This document shows, piece by piece, positions 55,329 to 63,658 of a stretch of DNA of 64,000 nt (positions are counted from its first letter, which is position 1; the number at the start of each line of letters is the position of its first letter). The stretch is from an uncultured Bacillaceae bacterium. GTDB taxonomy: Bacteria; Bacillota; Bacilli; Bacillales; Bacillaceae_L. The stretch covers positions 806,001 to 870,000 of the forward strand of contig CANMHG010000001.1 of the NCBI GenBank assembly GCA_947497585.1, in the 5' to 3' direction. The notes under the pieces are model-generated. The model worked only from the letters and a program-made list of their open reading frames with translations, was not told the origin of the DNA and ran no database searches. A program made the translations under genes and the position numbers.

Positions 55329-56330
55329 ATGAAAAGAAAAATCTACTTGTTTTTTACCATTATACTAGCTTTACCTCTTCTTGTTAGTCTAGATCCACTC
55401 ATTACAAACTCTAATTATTATGCACACTATAGATCACCTGAAGGAATTCAGTTTCTTAGCTATTCATCACAATGGGATAAGGATAAATTGCAGGAATTAT
55501 ATGAAGAACTACTGAAAAATAAACATGGTGAAGAAATAAAACTTTTACAGGAAGTGAAAGTTGTTGGTGAAGGTTTAGGTGAATATCCTCATGATGATTA
55601 CTACACTAAAGGAATCTATCATGCACTAACAAGTTCTATTACCCTTTTCCATGGTAACAAGTACACCGAACCACATCTGTACAGGGAAACTCTTTCGCAT
55701 GAATATGGACATCATTTTACGTATTACTACTTTCCTGAACAGCACTTTCCATTTTCAAAGTGGTCACAACTGAGAGGATTAGACCATGATACTGTTCGCT
55801 GGGACGCATTTTGGAATTATTCAATCGGTGCTTATTCACTTTTCCCACAAGAAATTATTGCTGATGACTATTTATTACTCTATGGTGCAACTTCAAAAGT
55901 GGATGTGAAAGATGTCCTCAGTCACGAAGCTTTTTACACGATGACCATGCATGACAATCAACAATTACCTAATGTGTTAGAAAACTCGGAGGTTCAGTCC
56001 TATTTTGAAAAAAAGACAGGTTTTCAGATTGATAAGCATAGACTCTTAAATACTCCTATTCTAGAAGAAAAGAACCACAATACACTCACATTCAAAGTTT
56101 TGGATCGTTCGAATGTTGCGTACCGACTTAACGTGAAATTATATAAAGATAACTCATTGATAGCAGATGAAAGACTAATTGCAATCACACCTGAAGACTT
56201 TGATGGAGAAATTCAGTTTGCATTGTCCGACCTATATAAGACGGACTACATTGAAGCAAACTTCAGCATCCTGGATTTAAACACTTCTATTGGATTTGAA
56301 ACACCAACTTTTAAACTTGAGTTCGATTAA
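55329..56330 (+). CDS. Secreted protein with HExxH zinc-protease motif
   Basis: 333 residues with an N-terminal signal peptide or anchor (about 5-22). The motif HEYGH (124-128) and a downstream EIIADD (E175) fit a gluzincin-type zinc site. The last 100 residues look like a beta-sandwich (LNVKLYKDNSLIADE). I do not recognise the family. AAGGATGTGAG precedes the ATG. Single gene closed by a strong terminator. Protease activity is inferred from the motif only. Confidence 0.75.
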   Translation: MKRKIYLFFTIILALPLLVSLDPLITNSNYYAHYRSPEGIQFLSYSSQWDKDKLQELYEELLKNKHGEEIKLLQEVKVVGEGLGEYPHDDYYTKGIYHALTSSITLFHGNKYTEPHLYRETLSHEYGHHFTYYYFPEQHFPFSKWSQLRGLDHDTVRWDAFWNYSIGAYSLFPQEIIADDYLLLYGATSKVDVKDVLSHEAFYTMTMHDNQQLPNVLENSEVQSYFEKKTGFQIDKHRLLNTPILEEKNHNTLTFKVLDRSNVAYRLNVKLYKDNSLIADERLIAITPEDFDGEIQFALSDLYKTDYIEANFSILDLNTSIGFETPTFKLEFD

Positions 56331-56332
56331 AT

Positions 56333-56369
56333 AAACGCTTGGATATTTCCCTATCCAAGCGTTTTTCTG
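56333..56369 (+). terminator. Terminator after the metalloprotease gene
   Basis: Perfect 13-base arms AAACGCTTGGATA and TATCCAAGCGTTT with a 6-nt loop, then T-rich. Confidence 0.9.
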
Positions 56370-56474
56370 GGTACTTAACTAATTGTAAAATACTCTTGCA
56401 AACGAACCTTCAATTTTTCAAATTCTTTCATTGATTCGTATTTGTAAATAAATAGCACTTTTTTTACAATAACA

Positions 56475-56798
56475 CTAAAAAATCTTAATTATATTAATCG
56501 CAACCAATATAAAACTAACTGAGCCAATCACAAGTAGAGATAAACCAATAAATTTAAGTTTCCATTTAAACAGCTGATTTAATGTCCTAAAGGTAAATGA
56601 AAGAAACACCGTTAAAACTATAAGAAAAATGCCAACAATAAGTGGACTTTCCGAAAAGTTGTAGTAAAGGATACCCGTGACGATAAATATATAAAGAGAA
56701 TATAAAACAGCCTTCCCTTTTGACTCATCCATTTGCATTTCATTTATCATTTTGTTTACATTGTTTTTCTCATGATCCAAATGGGGGATTTTTTTCAT
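56475..56798 (-). CDS. Small membrane protein
   Basis: 107 residues: charged N-terminal 25 residues, then three hydrophobic helices (about 29-46, 51-69, 82-105). No family recognised. AAAGGAG lies ten bases before the ATG. It follows the broken nucleotidyltransferase gene on the same strand. Confidence 0.65.
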   Translation of the reverse strand: MKKIPHLDHEKNNVNKMINEMQMDESKGKAVLYSLYIFIVTGILYYNFSESPLIVGIFLIVLTVFLSFTFRTLNQLFKWKLKFIGLSLLVIGSVSFILVAINIIKIF

Positions 56799-56891
56799 CT
56801 AACCCTTTCTCCTTTGAAATTATATAATCAGTATATGTATTTGAAATATTAGTTGTAGATGCAGTATTGTGTTCCGAATTTGTTCGATAGT

Positions 56892-57720
56892 TTAATAGCG
56901 TATACGGGCTTCATTCAAAAAGTTCTCACTAGCCCATTCACCCTCATTCTTAAACTAATCATACACGGACTCACGATCTGCCGTGGGTTCATCTATCCAA
57001 TTATGTAAAGTACGAATAATGTATTCTTTTTCAGGAAAGTGATGAATAAAGACTTCAGACTGCTCATGAAGTCGTGACGTCCAAATCTGAGAACGAACCA
57101 TCACCATTGAATAGTATGTTCTTATGAGTTTTCGAGCAAAGCCTTGTGTAACTGCTTTACATTCTTCCTTACTAGCTGTTTCTAACCGCTTTAACGTCCG
57201 ATTCAGAAATTCATAAATATCACCATTAAAACTGATCGCAATCTCTGAAGTAAGTTTATATGGACCAAATTGTTCTACTACATCCTCTCCATACACACAA
57301 ACACAGAGTTCCTTAAGAATTGCATTTTTCATAATAATTTGAGGGGTCAACTGTGTAGTCGTGATATGCTGCGGCAATACCAACATCACGAACTAGAGAA
57401 CGATGCTTTTGAGATAGCTCTTCAGAAAGTTGCTTTAATTCAGCCAACTTAACCGAACTCAGCTTAGTATTGAACATAGCAATAAGGTCTAGATCTGATT
57501 TTTTTATGATTGCTTCTCCTCTTGCTACACTGCCGTAAACATAAACACTGTACAAATGTTGTTCAAATATATTTTTAAGTCTCTCGACAGATTCTTGGAT
57601 GCAAGGCAAGTAAATATCATCTATTTTATCTTTGCTAACATCACTTACAATAAATCCATTAGAGTCTAGACCATAACCTGCTTTTAAATTAACTATTTCA
57701 ATCACCACCTTTTCTCTCAA
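56892..57720 (-). pseudogene. Nucleotidyltransferase (aminoglycoside adenylyltransferase-like), frameshifted and nonsense-broken
   Basis: Frame one (57720 down to about 57325) has the nucleotidyltransferase motif VYGSVARGEAIIKKSDLDLIA. The rest continues in another frame (KNAILKELCVCVYGE onward to 56958), needing one base inserted in the A5 tract at 57325-57329. A TAG at 56955-56957 then interrupts a tail that stays protein-like (EWASENFLNEARIRY) to a TAA at 56892. With both lesions repaired it would be about 275 residues, in the size range of aadA-type enzymes. Original substrate unknown; no resistance should be assumed. Confidence 0.8.
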
Positions 57721-57845
57721 TCAACTATTCTCCTAATTACATTACTATTAAATCGTGGACAAACTAGTTGCTTATGAAGTATCCTTCCCTAAGAACTACC
57801 TATCTCCTACCTATAGTTTTAATAAGGTATTTATTTATTAAAATC

Positions 57846-58220
57846 TTACCAGTGTACTTGAAGTTTATTACCATTTGGATCATAAAAGTGAAAATAGGCA
57901 TGACCATTATCTTCTTGTATATCCTCGACCTTAACTTGATTATTAATTAAGTGTTGATGAAATTCAGATAATTTTGGGCTTGTAAAGCCGATACTAAAAG
58001 CCGATTCATTATTAATTGTAAAATGTGAAAATGTTTCATCGTTTGTAGGAACTAAAATAAGTAAAAAAGGTCCGTCATTTACTTTTATAATCGCAAATGG
58101 CTCATCGGAAACGTTTAATAACTGTAAACCTAATACATCTCTATACCATCGGGCAGACTGTTCTAAATCTTTTACAGGAATTCTAATATAATGTACTTGT
58201 TCAATAAATGATTTACTCAT
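57846..58220 (-). CDS. VOC family protein
   Basis: 124 residues. Begins FIEQVHYIRIPVKDLEQSARWYRDVLGL and ends YFHFYDPNGNKLQVHW, both classic for the vicinal oxygen chelate fold; the metal ligands would be the first His and the late Asp/Gln region. Substrate unknown. AGGAGAGG stands before the ATG. Distinct from the VOC gene at 43.8 kb. Confidence 0.88.
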   Translation of the reverse strand: MSKSFIEQVHYIRIPVKDLEQSARWYRDVLGLQLLNVSDEPFAIIKVNDGPFLLILVPTNDETFSHFTINNESAFSIGFTSPKLSEFHQHLINNQVKVEDIQEDNGHAYFHFYDPNGNKLQVHW

Positions 58221-58291
58221 AACTTACCTCTCCTTTATGTTAAAATGGTATATTTAGTAATTTTCAGCTTCGATCTTGCAAGTCCTTCATT

Positions 58292-58837
58292 CTATAAATG
58301 AATTGCCATCAATACAAGGTCATCATAATCTGTATTATTTTTTATATATCTTTTGAGGCGTCCTTCTTCTACAAACCCTAAATTTTTATATAAAGTCAAA
58401 GCAGAGGTATTTGAACCTAAAACCTCTAATCTTACTACATCTATTTTTGAGTTCTTTTTACACCAATTCAAAAGTGCTTCAATGAGGTGTCTACCTATAC
58501 CTTTATTTCTCCAACCTTTGTCAATACTAATTCCGAACGAGCCTTGATGGCTACTTTTTTTCTTCTTAATACTCTCAAAAGATAGGAAGCCTACAACTTT
58601 ATCTTGAAATTCAGCAACTAAAAAAAGCTCTTTATCTTGATTTTTTATGAAACTTTTTATCCACTCTTGTTCCATTTCAATTGAATTATGAAATTCTTCA
58701 TTACTTGTTAAGCCTAATCCCTCATTTAGAATTTGCTGTGCGATGGTCAATGTTGCAAAGGAATCACTAAGTTCCACCTTTCTGATAATGACAAGTTCCC
58801 CTGTTTTAAGTTCAGCTATCATTTTATTCATCTTCAT
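58292..58837 (-). CDS. GNAT family N-acetyltransferase
   Basis: 181 residues with the acetyl-CoA loop WRNKGIGRHLIEALL and the C-terminal SNTSALTLYKNLGFVEEGRLK, typical of the RimJ/RimL-type and ribosomal-peptide acetyltransferase branch. GAGGTGTA lies before the first ATG; the second ATG two codons on is equally possible. Substrate unknown. Confidence 0.88.
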   Translation of the reverse strand: MKMNKMIAELKTGELVIIRKVELSDSFATLTIAQQILNEGLGLTSNEEFHNSIEMEQEWIKSFIKNQDKELFLVAEFQDKVVGFLSFESIKKKKSSHQGSFGISIDKGWRNKGIGRHLIEALLNWCKKNSKIDVVRLEVLGSNTSALTLYKNLGFVEEGRLKRYIKNNTDYDDLVLMAIHL

Positions 58838-59014
58838 TACACCTCAAAGTAATTTTAATATGAGTATTATACAGAAAGTTAATCACTCAAAATGCATTAT
58901 ATCGTGTGTCAACCTGCTCCATTTCTTAGTAACGAAAAGAACAGCTGGTCCTTTAGCTGATCTCTAATTTATCCCTATATAAGAAGTGCTCTCCGCTAGT
59001 AGATGAATTCAACC

Positions 59015-59800
59015 TCAATTTCCACTGAAATACATATCTGCATAATACTCAATTTCGATGTCCTTCCGTATGATGGTCACCATTTCTTCAACCCCTTTAG
59101 AAGACAGTATCCCTATTTTATTAAAATGATTAGCATAATTTACTGCTAACTGTTTAATTTCAAGTATTGGGTTTTGAAGGAGAACAATCAGCTTTTGTTC
59201 AATGAAGTGTTCATTCCCCTTTGTATTCTCGTAAAGATAGTTCAAAGCAAGGGTAATCTCTTGTTCATTAGTAGTTGATAAGGCGGTGTCAATTTTATCG
59301 GGAGTCCAGTGTCTTTCATCTTGTTCAACATAAGTATCTTCAAGTTCTGTTTCTGCTACGTATAATCTATTTAAGAATGTATCAAAATTAGAAGCTAATT
59401 CAATAATCTGTCCAGAATCCACATCAATGTATATAACTGGTGGCTCTTCCTTTGTATTTCGGTAATCAAACGCAACCCACGAATGCCCACTTCCAGAGAT
59501 TAATACAATATTTTTCAGCAATCCCCATTCTTGTATTATATATTCACTTTCTAATATTCCGTTCTCTTCACCTATACCTAAAATGTGGTCTACATTAATA
59601 TGATCATTAGTCCATGATGTTGGGATTTCAGAAGGGAACGAATCATAGTTGATATATCCACCATTCTGCTGTTTAAGAAGATCGATATAAGATTTAGGAA
59701 ACTTTACTTTAAGTTTTTTTTCTGCTTTTTCTAATACTTTATCTGTTAAAGGTTCCAACTGATAATATTCATCATCTTCTTGCCATAAATTTTTCACCAC
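59015..59800 (-). CDS. SMI1/KNR4 family protein
   Basis: 261 residues. The SMI1/KNR4 domain covers about residues 15-145 (LEKAEKKLKVKFPKSYIDLL, NGGYINY, SGSGHSWVAFDYR). In bacteria such proteins are often immunity proteins against polymorphic toxins; no toxin gene is visible in this window, so it may be an orphan. A C-terminal helical part follows. GTG 59800 was chosen as GGGGGAA lies seven bases upstream; the 12 codons before it are unsupported. Confidence 0.85.
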   Translation of the reverse strand: MVKNLWQEDDEYYQLEPLTDKVLEKAEKKLKVKFPKSYIDLLKQQNGGYINYDSFPSEIPTSWTNDHINVDHILGIGEENGILESEYIIQEWGLLKNIVLISGSGHSWVAFDYRNTKEEPPVIYIDVDSGQIIELASNFDTFLNRLYVAETELEDTYVEQDERHWTPDKIDTALSTTNEQEITLALNYLYENTKGNEHFIEQKLIVLLQNPILEIKQLAVNYANHFNKIGILSSKGVEEMVTIIRKDIEIEYYADMYFSGN

Positions 59801-59892
59801 TGCGTAATTCCCCCAAGAAATGAAATTAAACATCAACTATCATTTTTTTCACAATGATTATTTGTCAATTCTTATCAAGTCAAACCGCTTCG

Positions 59893-60534
59893 TTAGTTCA
59901 ATAATATTGTTAACTCATTCTCATATTCTTGGGCTTTATTATCAAACATTTCTAATGTTTTCACCCAGAAATCTTCTCTTATGCTTGTCATCGAGAAACT
60001 TTCTCTTTCATCATTAGCTCTGTGTTCTGAACCAAAAATCTCAAATCCTATTATATTTTGTTTTAAAGCTTCAATCCATGTCTCGTTAAAATTGGATATT
60101 GTATGAACTTTAACTAAAAAATTATCATCTAATTTAACAATATCTTGATCAGTTTCAGATATCTCCGCAATTTTTCTATTAAACACTGCTTCTATTTTAA
60201 AAGAAGCAGAAGATGTTGAGAAACCATCTCGATTGAACCTGTGTAATAGTTCGGCTAATTTGCTATAATCTTCGTAAAAATTGATAATAACATAGGTATT
60301 ATTATGTATTCTATCTACTTGTTCTTTTGACAAAACCCCTGTATTTAATATCTCTTTATAAACTTCTTGATTATCCAAAAGACTATGGGTAAGTGTAGAA
60401 ATATTATTCATTAACTTTTCTGAATGATATTGCTCATAGCTTTTGTTGTTTAAAAATAAATTAATATAGTGAATAAAAAAAACTAACGAAATTACCAGTA
60501 ATGCCGCAACAAAAATATTCTTTCTTTTTAACAA
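59893..60534 (-). CDS. Membrane-anchored protein of unknown function
   Basis: 213 residues: one N-terminal transmembrane helix (about 7-27), then an extracytoplasmic, mainly helical domain. No family recognised. TTG start after AGGGGTGG. 15 bp separate it from the upstream four-helix membrane gene, so the two are probably co-transcribed and may act together. Confidence 0.7.
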   Translation of the reverse strand: MLKRKNIFVAALLVISLVFFIHYINLFLNNKSYEQYHSEKLMNNISTLTHSLLDNQEVYKEILNTGVLSKEQVDRIHNNTYVIINFYEDYSKLAELLHRFNRDGFSTSSASFKIEAVFNRKIAEISETDQDIVKLDDNFLVKVHTISNFNETWIEALKQNIIGFEIFGSEHRANDERESFSMTSIREDFWVKTLEMFDNKAQEYENELTILLN

Positions 60535-60549
60535 AATACCACCCCTGAT

Positions 60550-60936
60550 TTAATTTAACGCTACAATTAAACATAAAACGAAAGCAACACCCGATAAAGG
60601 AGTCATGATATACCTCTCTTTTTTACTTTTTGATACAAAATTGCCAACAGTATTCAGCGCTAGAAAGGCGGTAAATACCCAAACGAGTATCGTAGTTGTG
60701 AAGTAATTTAAAGAAACAGCCCCTGCATGCTCAAGAAAAACATAAGCCATAAATATAAGGATAAGACCATTAAAAACACTTACTACTCTAAGCTTTTTAG
60801 GTAAAACTTTATGATATCCCCCCATTGCTGCCTCACCGAGTGGAAAGCCTAATGCCAGCAATGCTTGAAAAACAGCGATCCCTAAAAAAATAATTGATGC
60901 AACAACAGCTGCCACCAAAATCAAATCTACTCCCAT
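60550..60936 (-). CDS. Four-helix membrane protein of unknown function
   Basis: 128 residues with four hydrophobic helices; segments FPLGEAAMGGYHKVLP and FNGLILIFMAYVFLE stand out. The pattern recalls small integral membrane proteins common in Bacillus accessory regions without known role. AAGGGGAT precedes the ATG. Confidence 0.7.
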   Translation of the reverse strand: MGVDLILVAAVVASIIFLGIAVFQALLALGFPLGEAAMGGYHKVLPKKLRVVSVFNGLILIFMAYVFLEHAGAVSLNYFTTTILVWVFTAFLALNTVGNFVSKSKKERYIMTPLSGVAFVLCLIVALN

Positions 60937-61039
60937 ATATATATCCCCTTATTATCGTTTTGATAGTTTATGATTTTAAGTTCATCATCCCAGAATTAAA
61001 TTTTAGGATCTTTTGCATGAAATAGCCCCCTTTTCTTAT

Positions 61040-61228
61040 CTATCTCTTCTTCTCAGAAAATTGTCTTCCAATAACAAGTAAAATCGCACCCATTATCGGA
61101 ATAATTCCCATTCCAAGTAAACCTACCTTCAACTCACCTGAGGCTAGATACTCATACACGATATTGCCAAATACAATGAGTCCTCCTAAAGCCATTAATG
61201 AAATACCTATATATACCATTATTCTCAT
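61040..61228 (-). CDS. Small membrane protein, two transmembrane segments
   Basis: 62 residues: hydrophobic helices at about 3-26 and 36-55, basic tail. AAGGAAG lies nine bases before the ATG, and the ATG overlaps the TGA of an upstream micro-gene (ATGA). Last of three tiny membrane-protein genes in a row (see 61225-61356 and 61362-61469). Confidence 0.65.
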   Translation of the reverse strand: MRIMVYIGISLMALGGLIVFGNIVYEYLASGELKVGLLGMGIIPIMGAILLVIGRQFSEKKR

Positions 61229-61356
61229 TGTACATTACTTCCTTTCTTGGCTTTAGCTACTTTACTATGATAATTAGCAACCATAAGAAAGTGTAAACCA
61301 AAGCAAAAGCTAACTATATTTAGTGAATATGCCTTTATATCCTAAAATGATTTCAA
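61225..61356 (-). pseudogene. Micro-gene for a membrane peptide, interrupted by TAG at codon 5
   Basis: TTG start, then MKSF, TAG (61342-61344), then 38 further codons encoding one hydrophobic helix (YSLNIVSFCFGLHFLMVA) and a basic tail, ending in a TGA that overlaps the next start codon. The tight packing with both neighbours suggests a real gene that has gained a stop. Too short for firm proof. Confidence 0.4.
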
Positions 61357-61361
61357 AAAAA

Positions 61362-61469
61362 CTACCTGGATTCAACAGTATTAGTTAAATTACCGATTCC
61401 CAATAACAAAAATGCAATTCCAATGAACAGATAAAATGCAGGGGATTTTTCTTCTTTTCTAGTTTTCAA
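61362..61469 (-). CDS. 35-residue membrane peptide
   Basis: TTG start with GAGGTG six bases before it. Basic N-terminus (MKTRKEEKSP), one hydrophobic helix (FYLFIGIAFLLLGIG), short polar tail, TAG stop. It sits 23 bp after a lipoprotein gene and five bp before the next micro-gene, fitting an operon of tiny membrane proteins. Confidence 0.5.
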   Translation of the reverse strand: MKTRKEEKSPAFYLFIGIAFLLLGIGNLTNTVESR

Positions 61470-61492
61470 AATGGTCACCTCTTACAAATAAA

Positions 61493-62383
61493 CTAGTCAT
61501 GTATGGAAAAATAGACTAGACTCTCAAATTTTTCGAGTTTTATCCTATATAATTCTTCAAGTGTATCAAGATTTTTAATTGAGTAAGCTCCTTCATTGTC
61601 CTTTGAAATTAGTATGGCTTGTTCCACAGAAACTGACACAACTCTCTGGTCTTTTAGAATCTTTTTTGCAACTCCTGTATCGAGCGACACTTTGACTAGA
61701 TCAGTCAAACCTCCACTTACCTCTACAACGATGTATGCCAATCTCTTTTCCTCATCAATATCCAAAAGTCCACTTACATTCATTTCTTCCTTGTTAATCT
61801 TTATAGGAGGGCAACCAGGACATTCTATTAAGTACAAATCCTTTGCAGCATCTTTATAAGTTCCTTCTTTATTTCGTAGTACATAAATTCCATTTTTCAC
61901 TTTAATAGGATCAAAAAACGAATACAAGTTGTCATTGGTCCATATAACTTCCTTACCAGTATCTAAATGATACGAAGAAATCTGAAAGATTCCATGGACT
62001 TCACCATGAGTAACTTTTTCAAAAAACAATTGCTTTTGATCATCCGTTAAATAGAAATCTAATAACCCTCCATCAAATCCAATTTCGGTTACTTTATTTA
62101 AATCGGCAAGAACTTTTTTTGACTCATTTTTATAGTTATAACTGATTAGTTTATTCTCATCGATAGTTTTAAAAGATTCTTTTGATACATTCATATAATC
62201 CAAGTAATACCCATTGAGTTCGTTAATCAGTCTGTAACCATCCCTTGATCCCTCTAATGTATATAGCTCTGTTTTCAAGGTATTACTATTATTCACAATC
62301 ATAAATTGATTAGATTGATTCATGGATAAGCTACATCCCACTAATAGAAATAAAGTGACCATACCAGTAATTTCCTTTATCAA
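61493..62383 (-). CDS. Lipoprotein of unknown function
   Basis: 296 residues. Signal peptide with lipobox LLVGC (Cys 17); the rest is beta-rich with repeated strand-turn segments (LYTLEGSRDGYRL, KRLAYIVVEVSGG) that could form a small propeller. No named family. TTG start seven bases after GGAGG. 18 bp after the membrane gene at 62.4-62.8 kb, likely same transcript. Confidence 0.75.
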   Translation of the reverse strand: MIKEITGMVTLFLLVGCSLSMNQSNQFMIVNNSNTLKTELYTLEGSRDGYRLINELNGYYLDYMNVSKESFKTIDENKLISYNYKNESKKVLADLNKVTEIGFDGGLLDFYLTDDQKQLFFEKVTHGEVHGIFQISSYHLDTGKEVIWTNDNLYSFFDPIKVKNGIYVLRNKEGTYKDAAKDLYLIECPGCPPIKINKEEMNVSGLLDIDEEKRLAYIVVEVSGGLTDLVKVSLDTGVAKKILKDQRVVSVSVEQAILISKDNEGAYSIKNLDTLEELYRIKLEKFESLVYFSIHD

Positions 62384-62401
62384 ACAAAAACCTCCACTAG
62401 T

Positions 62402-62809
62402 CTATTTTTCTCTCAAACTCTCTACTAATACATATCCAAAAATGATACCAGACATTGTCGTAATAGTAAGGCTAGAGCTAAAAAGTATAGTCCATGTAAA
62501 AGTGACTATGGGAATTCCTAGGACAAAGTAGAGTGGACTTAATGTAATAAATAACAGAGGAAGACTCAGGAAAAGTAGTTTAGCCCAGTTTATAGAAAAG
62601 TTCTCATTAGACTTCTTCTCTTTTAAGTATTTTGGTAATCGTAGAAACATCCCTACTAGAATTGGAAAAAACACAGTAAACGTAATATACGGTATTGATT
62701 TATAGTAGGTAGCTTGGTAATTTCGTAAAATAGCCTGTAGTTCAGAGCCAAGCCACAACAATACAATCAACGCAATTGCCCAAAATAGATATTGTTTGTT
62801 ATTCCTCAT
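62402..62809 (-). CDS. Four-helix membrane protein of unknown function
   Basis: 135 residues, four predicted transmembrane helices with a basic loop after the second (PKYLKEKKS). No family recognised. GAGGAGG lies before the ATG. Leads an operon with the lipoprotein and the micro-genes downstream. Confidence 0.7.
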   Translation of the reverse strand: MRNNKQYLFWAIALIVLLWLGSELQAILRNYQATYYKSIPYITFTVFFPILVGMFLRLPKYLKEKKSNENFSINWAKLLFLSLPLLFITLSPLYFVLGIPIVTFTWTILFSSSLTITTMSGIIFGYVLVESLREK

Positions 62810-62851
62810 CAGATGCCTCCTCTTGTTATTTTTTTAAAACTCAAACTGAAT

Positions 62852-62983
62852 CTATTCTTCATAGGTGGTTGTTTGTACCTCAAACCTGTCAAGATTTTTA
62901 AAAATATATAGTACACCTTGGTCCTTGTTAAATTGATAGATAATACCTAACGAGCTGTTAAAATCTTATCTAAATAATACCAT
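62852..62983 (-). pseudogene. Possible gene relic with in-frame TAA
   Basis: ATG at 62983, stop TAA at codon 6, then 37 open codons with protein-like composition (GIIYQFNKDQGVLYIF, FEVQTTTYEE) and a TAG. No good binding site and no family, so it may be chance. The rest of the gap from 62810 to 63092 shows no feature. Confidence 0.25.
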
Positions 62984-63092
62984 ATTTACCCAATCTCTTT
63001 GATTTTTTTTCAAAATTTTAATACATATAAAAATACCAATGACGCAACTAAGTTTCCCGATATTATTGTTACAAGCGATGCGTAGTAATTAC

Positions 63093-63593
63093 TTATTCAT
63101 AATATCCATTCGATGCAGGAAGTTCTTTGTACTCTGGTTTTTCAATGACAATCCCATGTATATACTCTTGAAGATCCATTAATTTTAGGACGTCATCAGG
63201 ATACTCACAATAGGTATGATAGTGTATGGTTTTTGTTTGACCATTCATTTGTATAGTCCATTCAGTAAATGATGACGGTTCAGACATACACTCATCATCC
63301 TTTTTCAAATCCAATTCACCCATAATATTTATAGAGCGCATTTCCTCATAAATCTTATCCATATCTTCTTTAGAAAGCTTAATATTTGCTTCTATAACTC
63401 CATCGATGACTAAGTCCTTTATCACTAAGTTATTAAAGGTATCTATTTTTTGCTTTCCATATGTCCCATAGGTTAAGCTGAATTCAAAATCCTCGGGTTT
63501 GACTGAATTCATCTCTACATTTGAATCCTTTGAGCACGCTATTAACACAAAAAACAAAGCTAGGAACACAATTAAATTAGCTCTATATGTCAT
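63093..63593 (-). CDS. Lipoprotein of unknown function
   Basis: 166 residues: signal peptide with lipobox LIAC (Cys 20), then an Asp/Glu/Lys-rich domain with a pair of cysteines (DDECMSEPS and HTYCEYPDD) that could form a disulfide. No family recognised. AGAGGTGAAG precedes the ATG. It is 65 bp downstream of the partial gene at the window end, with a terminator between. Confidence 0.75.
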   Translation of the reverse strand: MTYRANLIVFLALFFVLIACSKDSNVEMNSVKPEDFEFSLTYGTYGKQKIDTFNNLVIKDLVIDGVIEANIKLSKEDMDKIYEEMRSINIMGELDLKKDDECMSEPSSFTEWTIQMNGQTKTIHYHTYCEYPDDVLKLMDLQEYIHGIVIEKPEYKELPASNGYYE

Positions 63594-63626
63594 GACTTCA
63601 CCTCTTTTTAAACGAAAATAGTCTAC

Positions 63627-63655
63627 AAAAAAATGAGTTGAAATTCATCAACTCA
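63627..63655 (-). terminator. Terminator after the partial gene
   Basis: Minus strand arms TGAGTTGA and TCAACTCA followed by seven T. Confidence 0.85.
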
Positions 63656-63658
63656 CCA

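Noticed and set aside
58910..58960. Promoter with TTGACA before the GNAT gene at 58.3-58.8 kb
   Set aside because: TTGACA is present on the minus strand, but no -10 box sits at 16-18 bp; the nearby TATAAT is only about six bases away.
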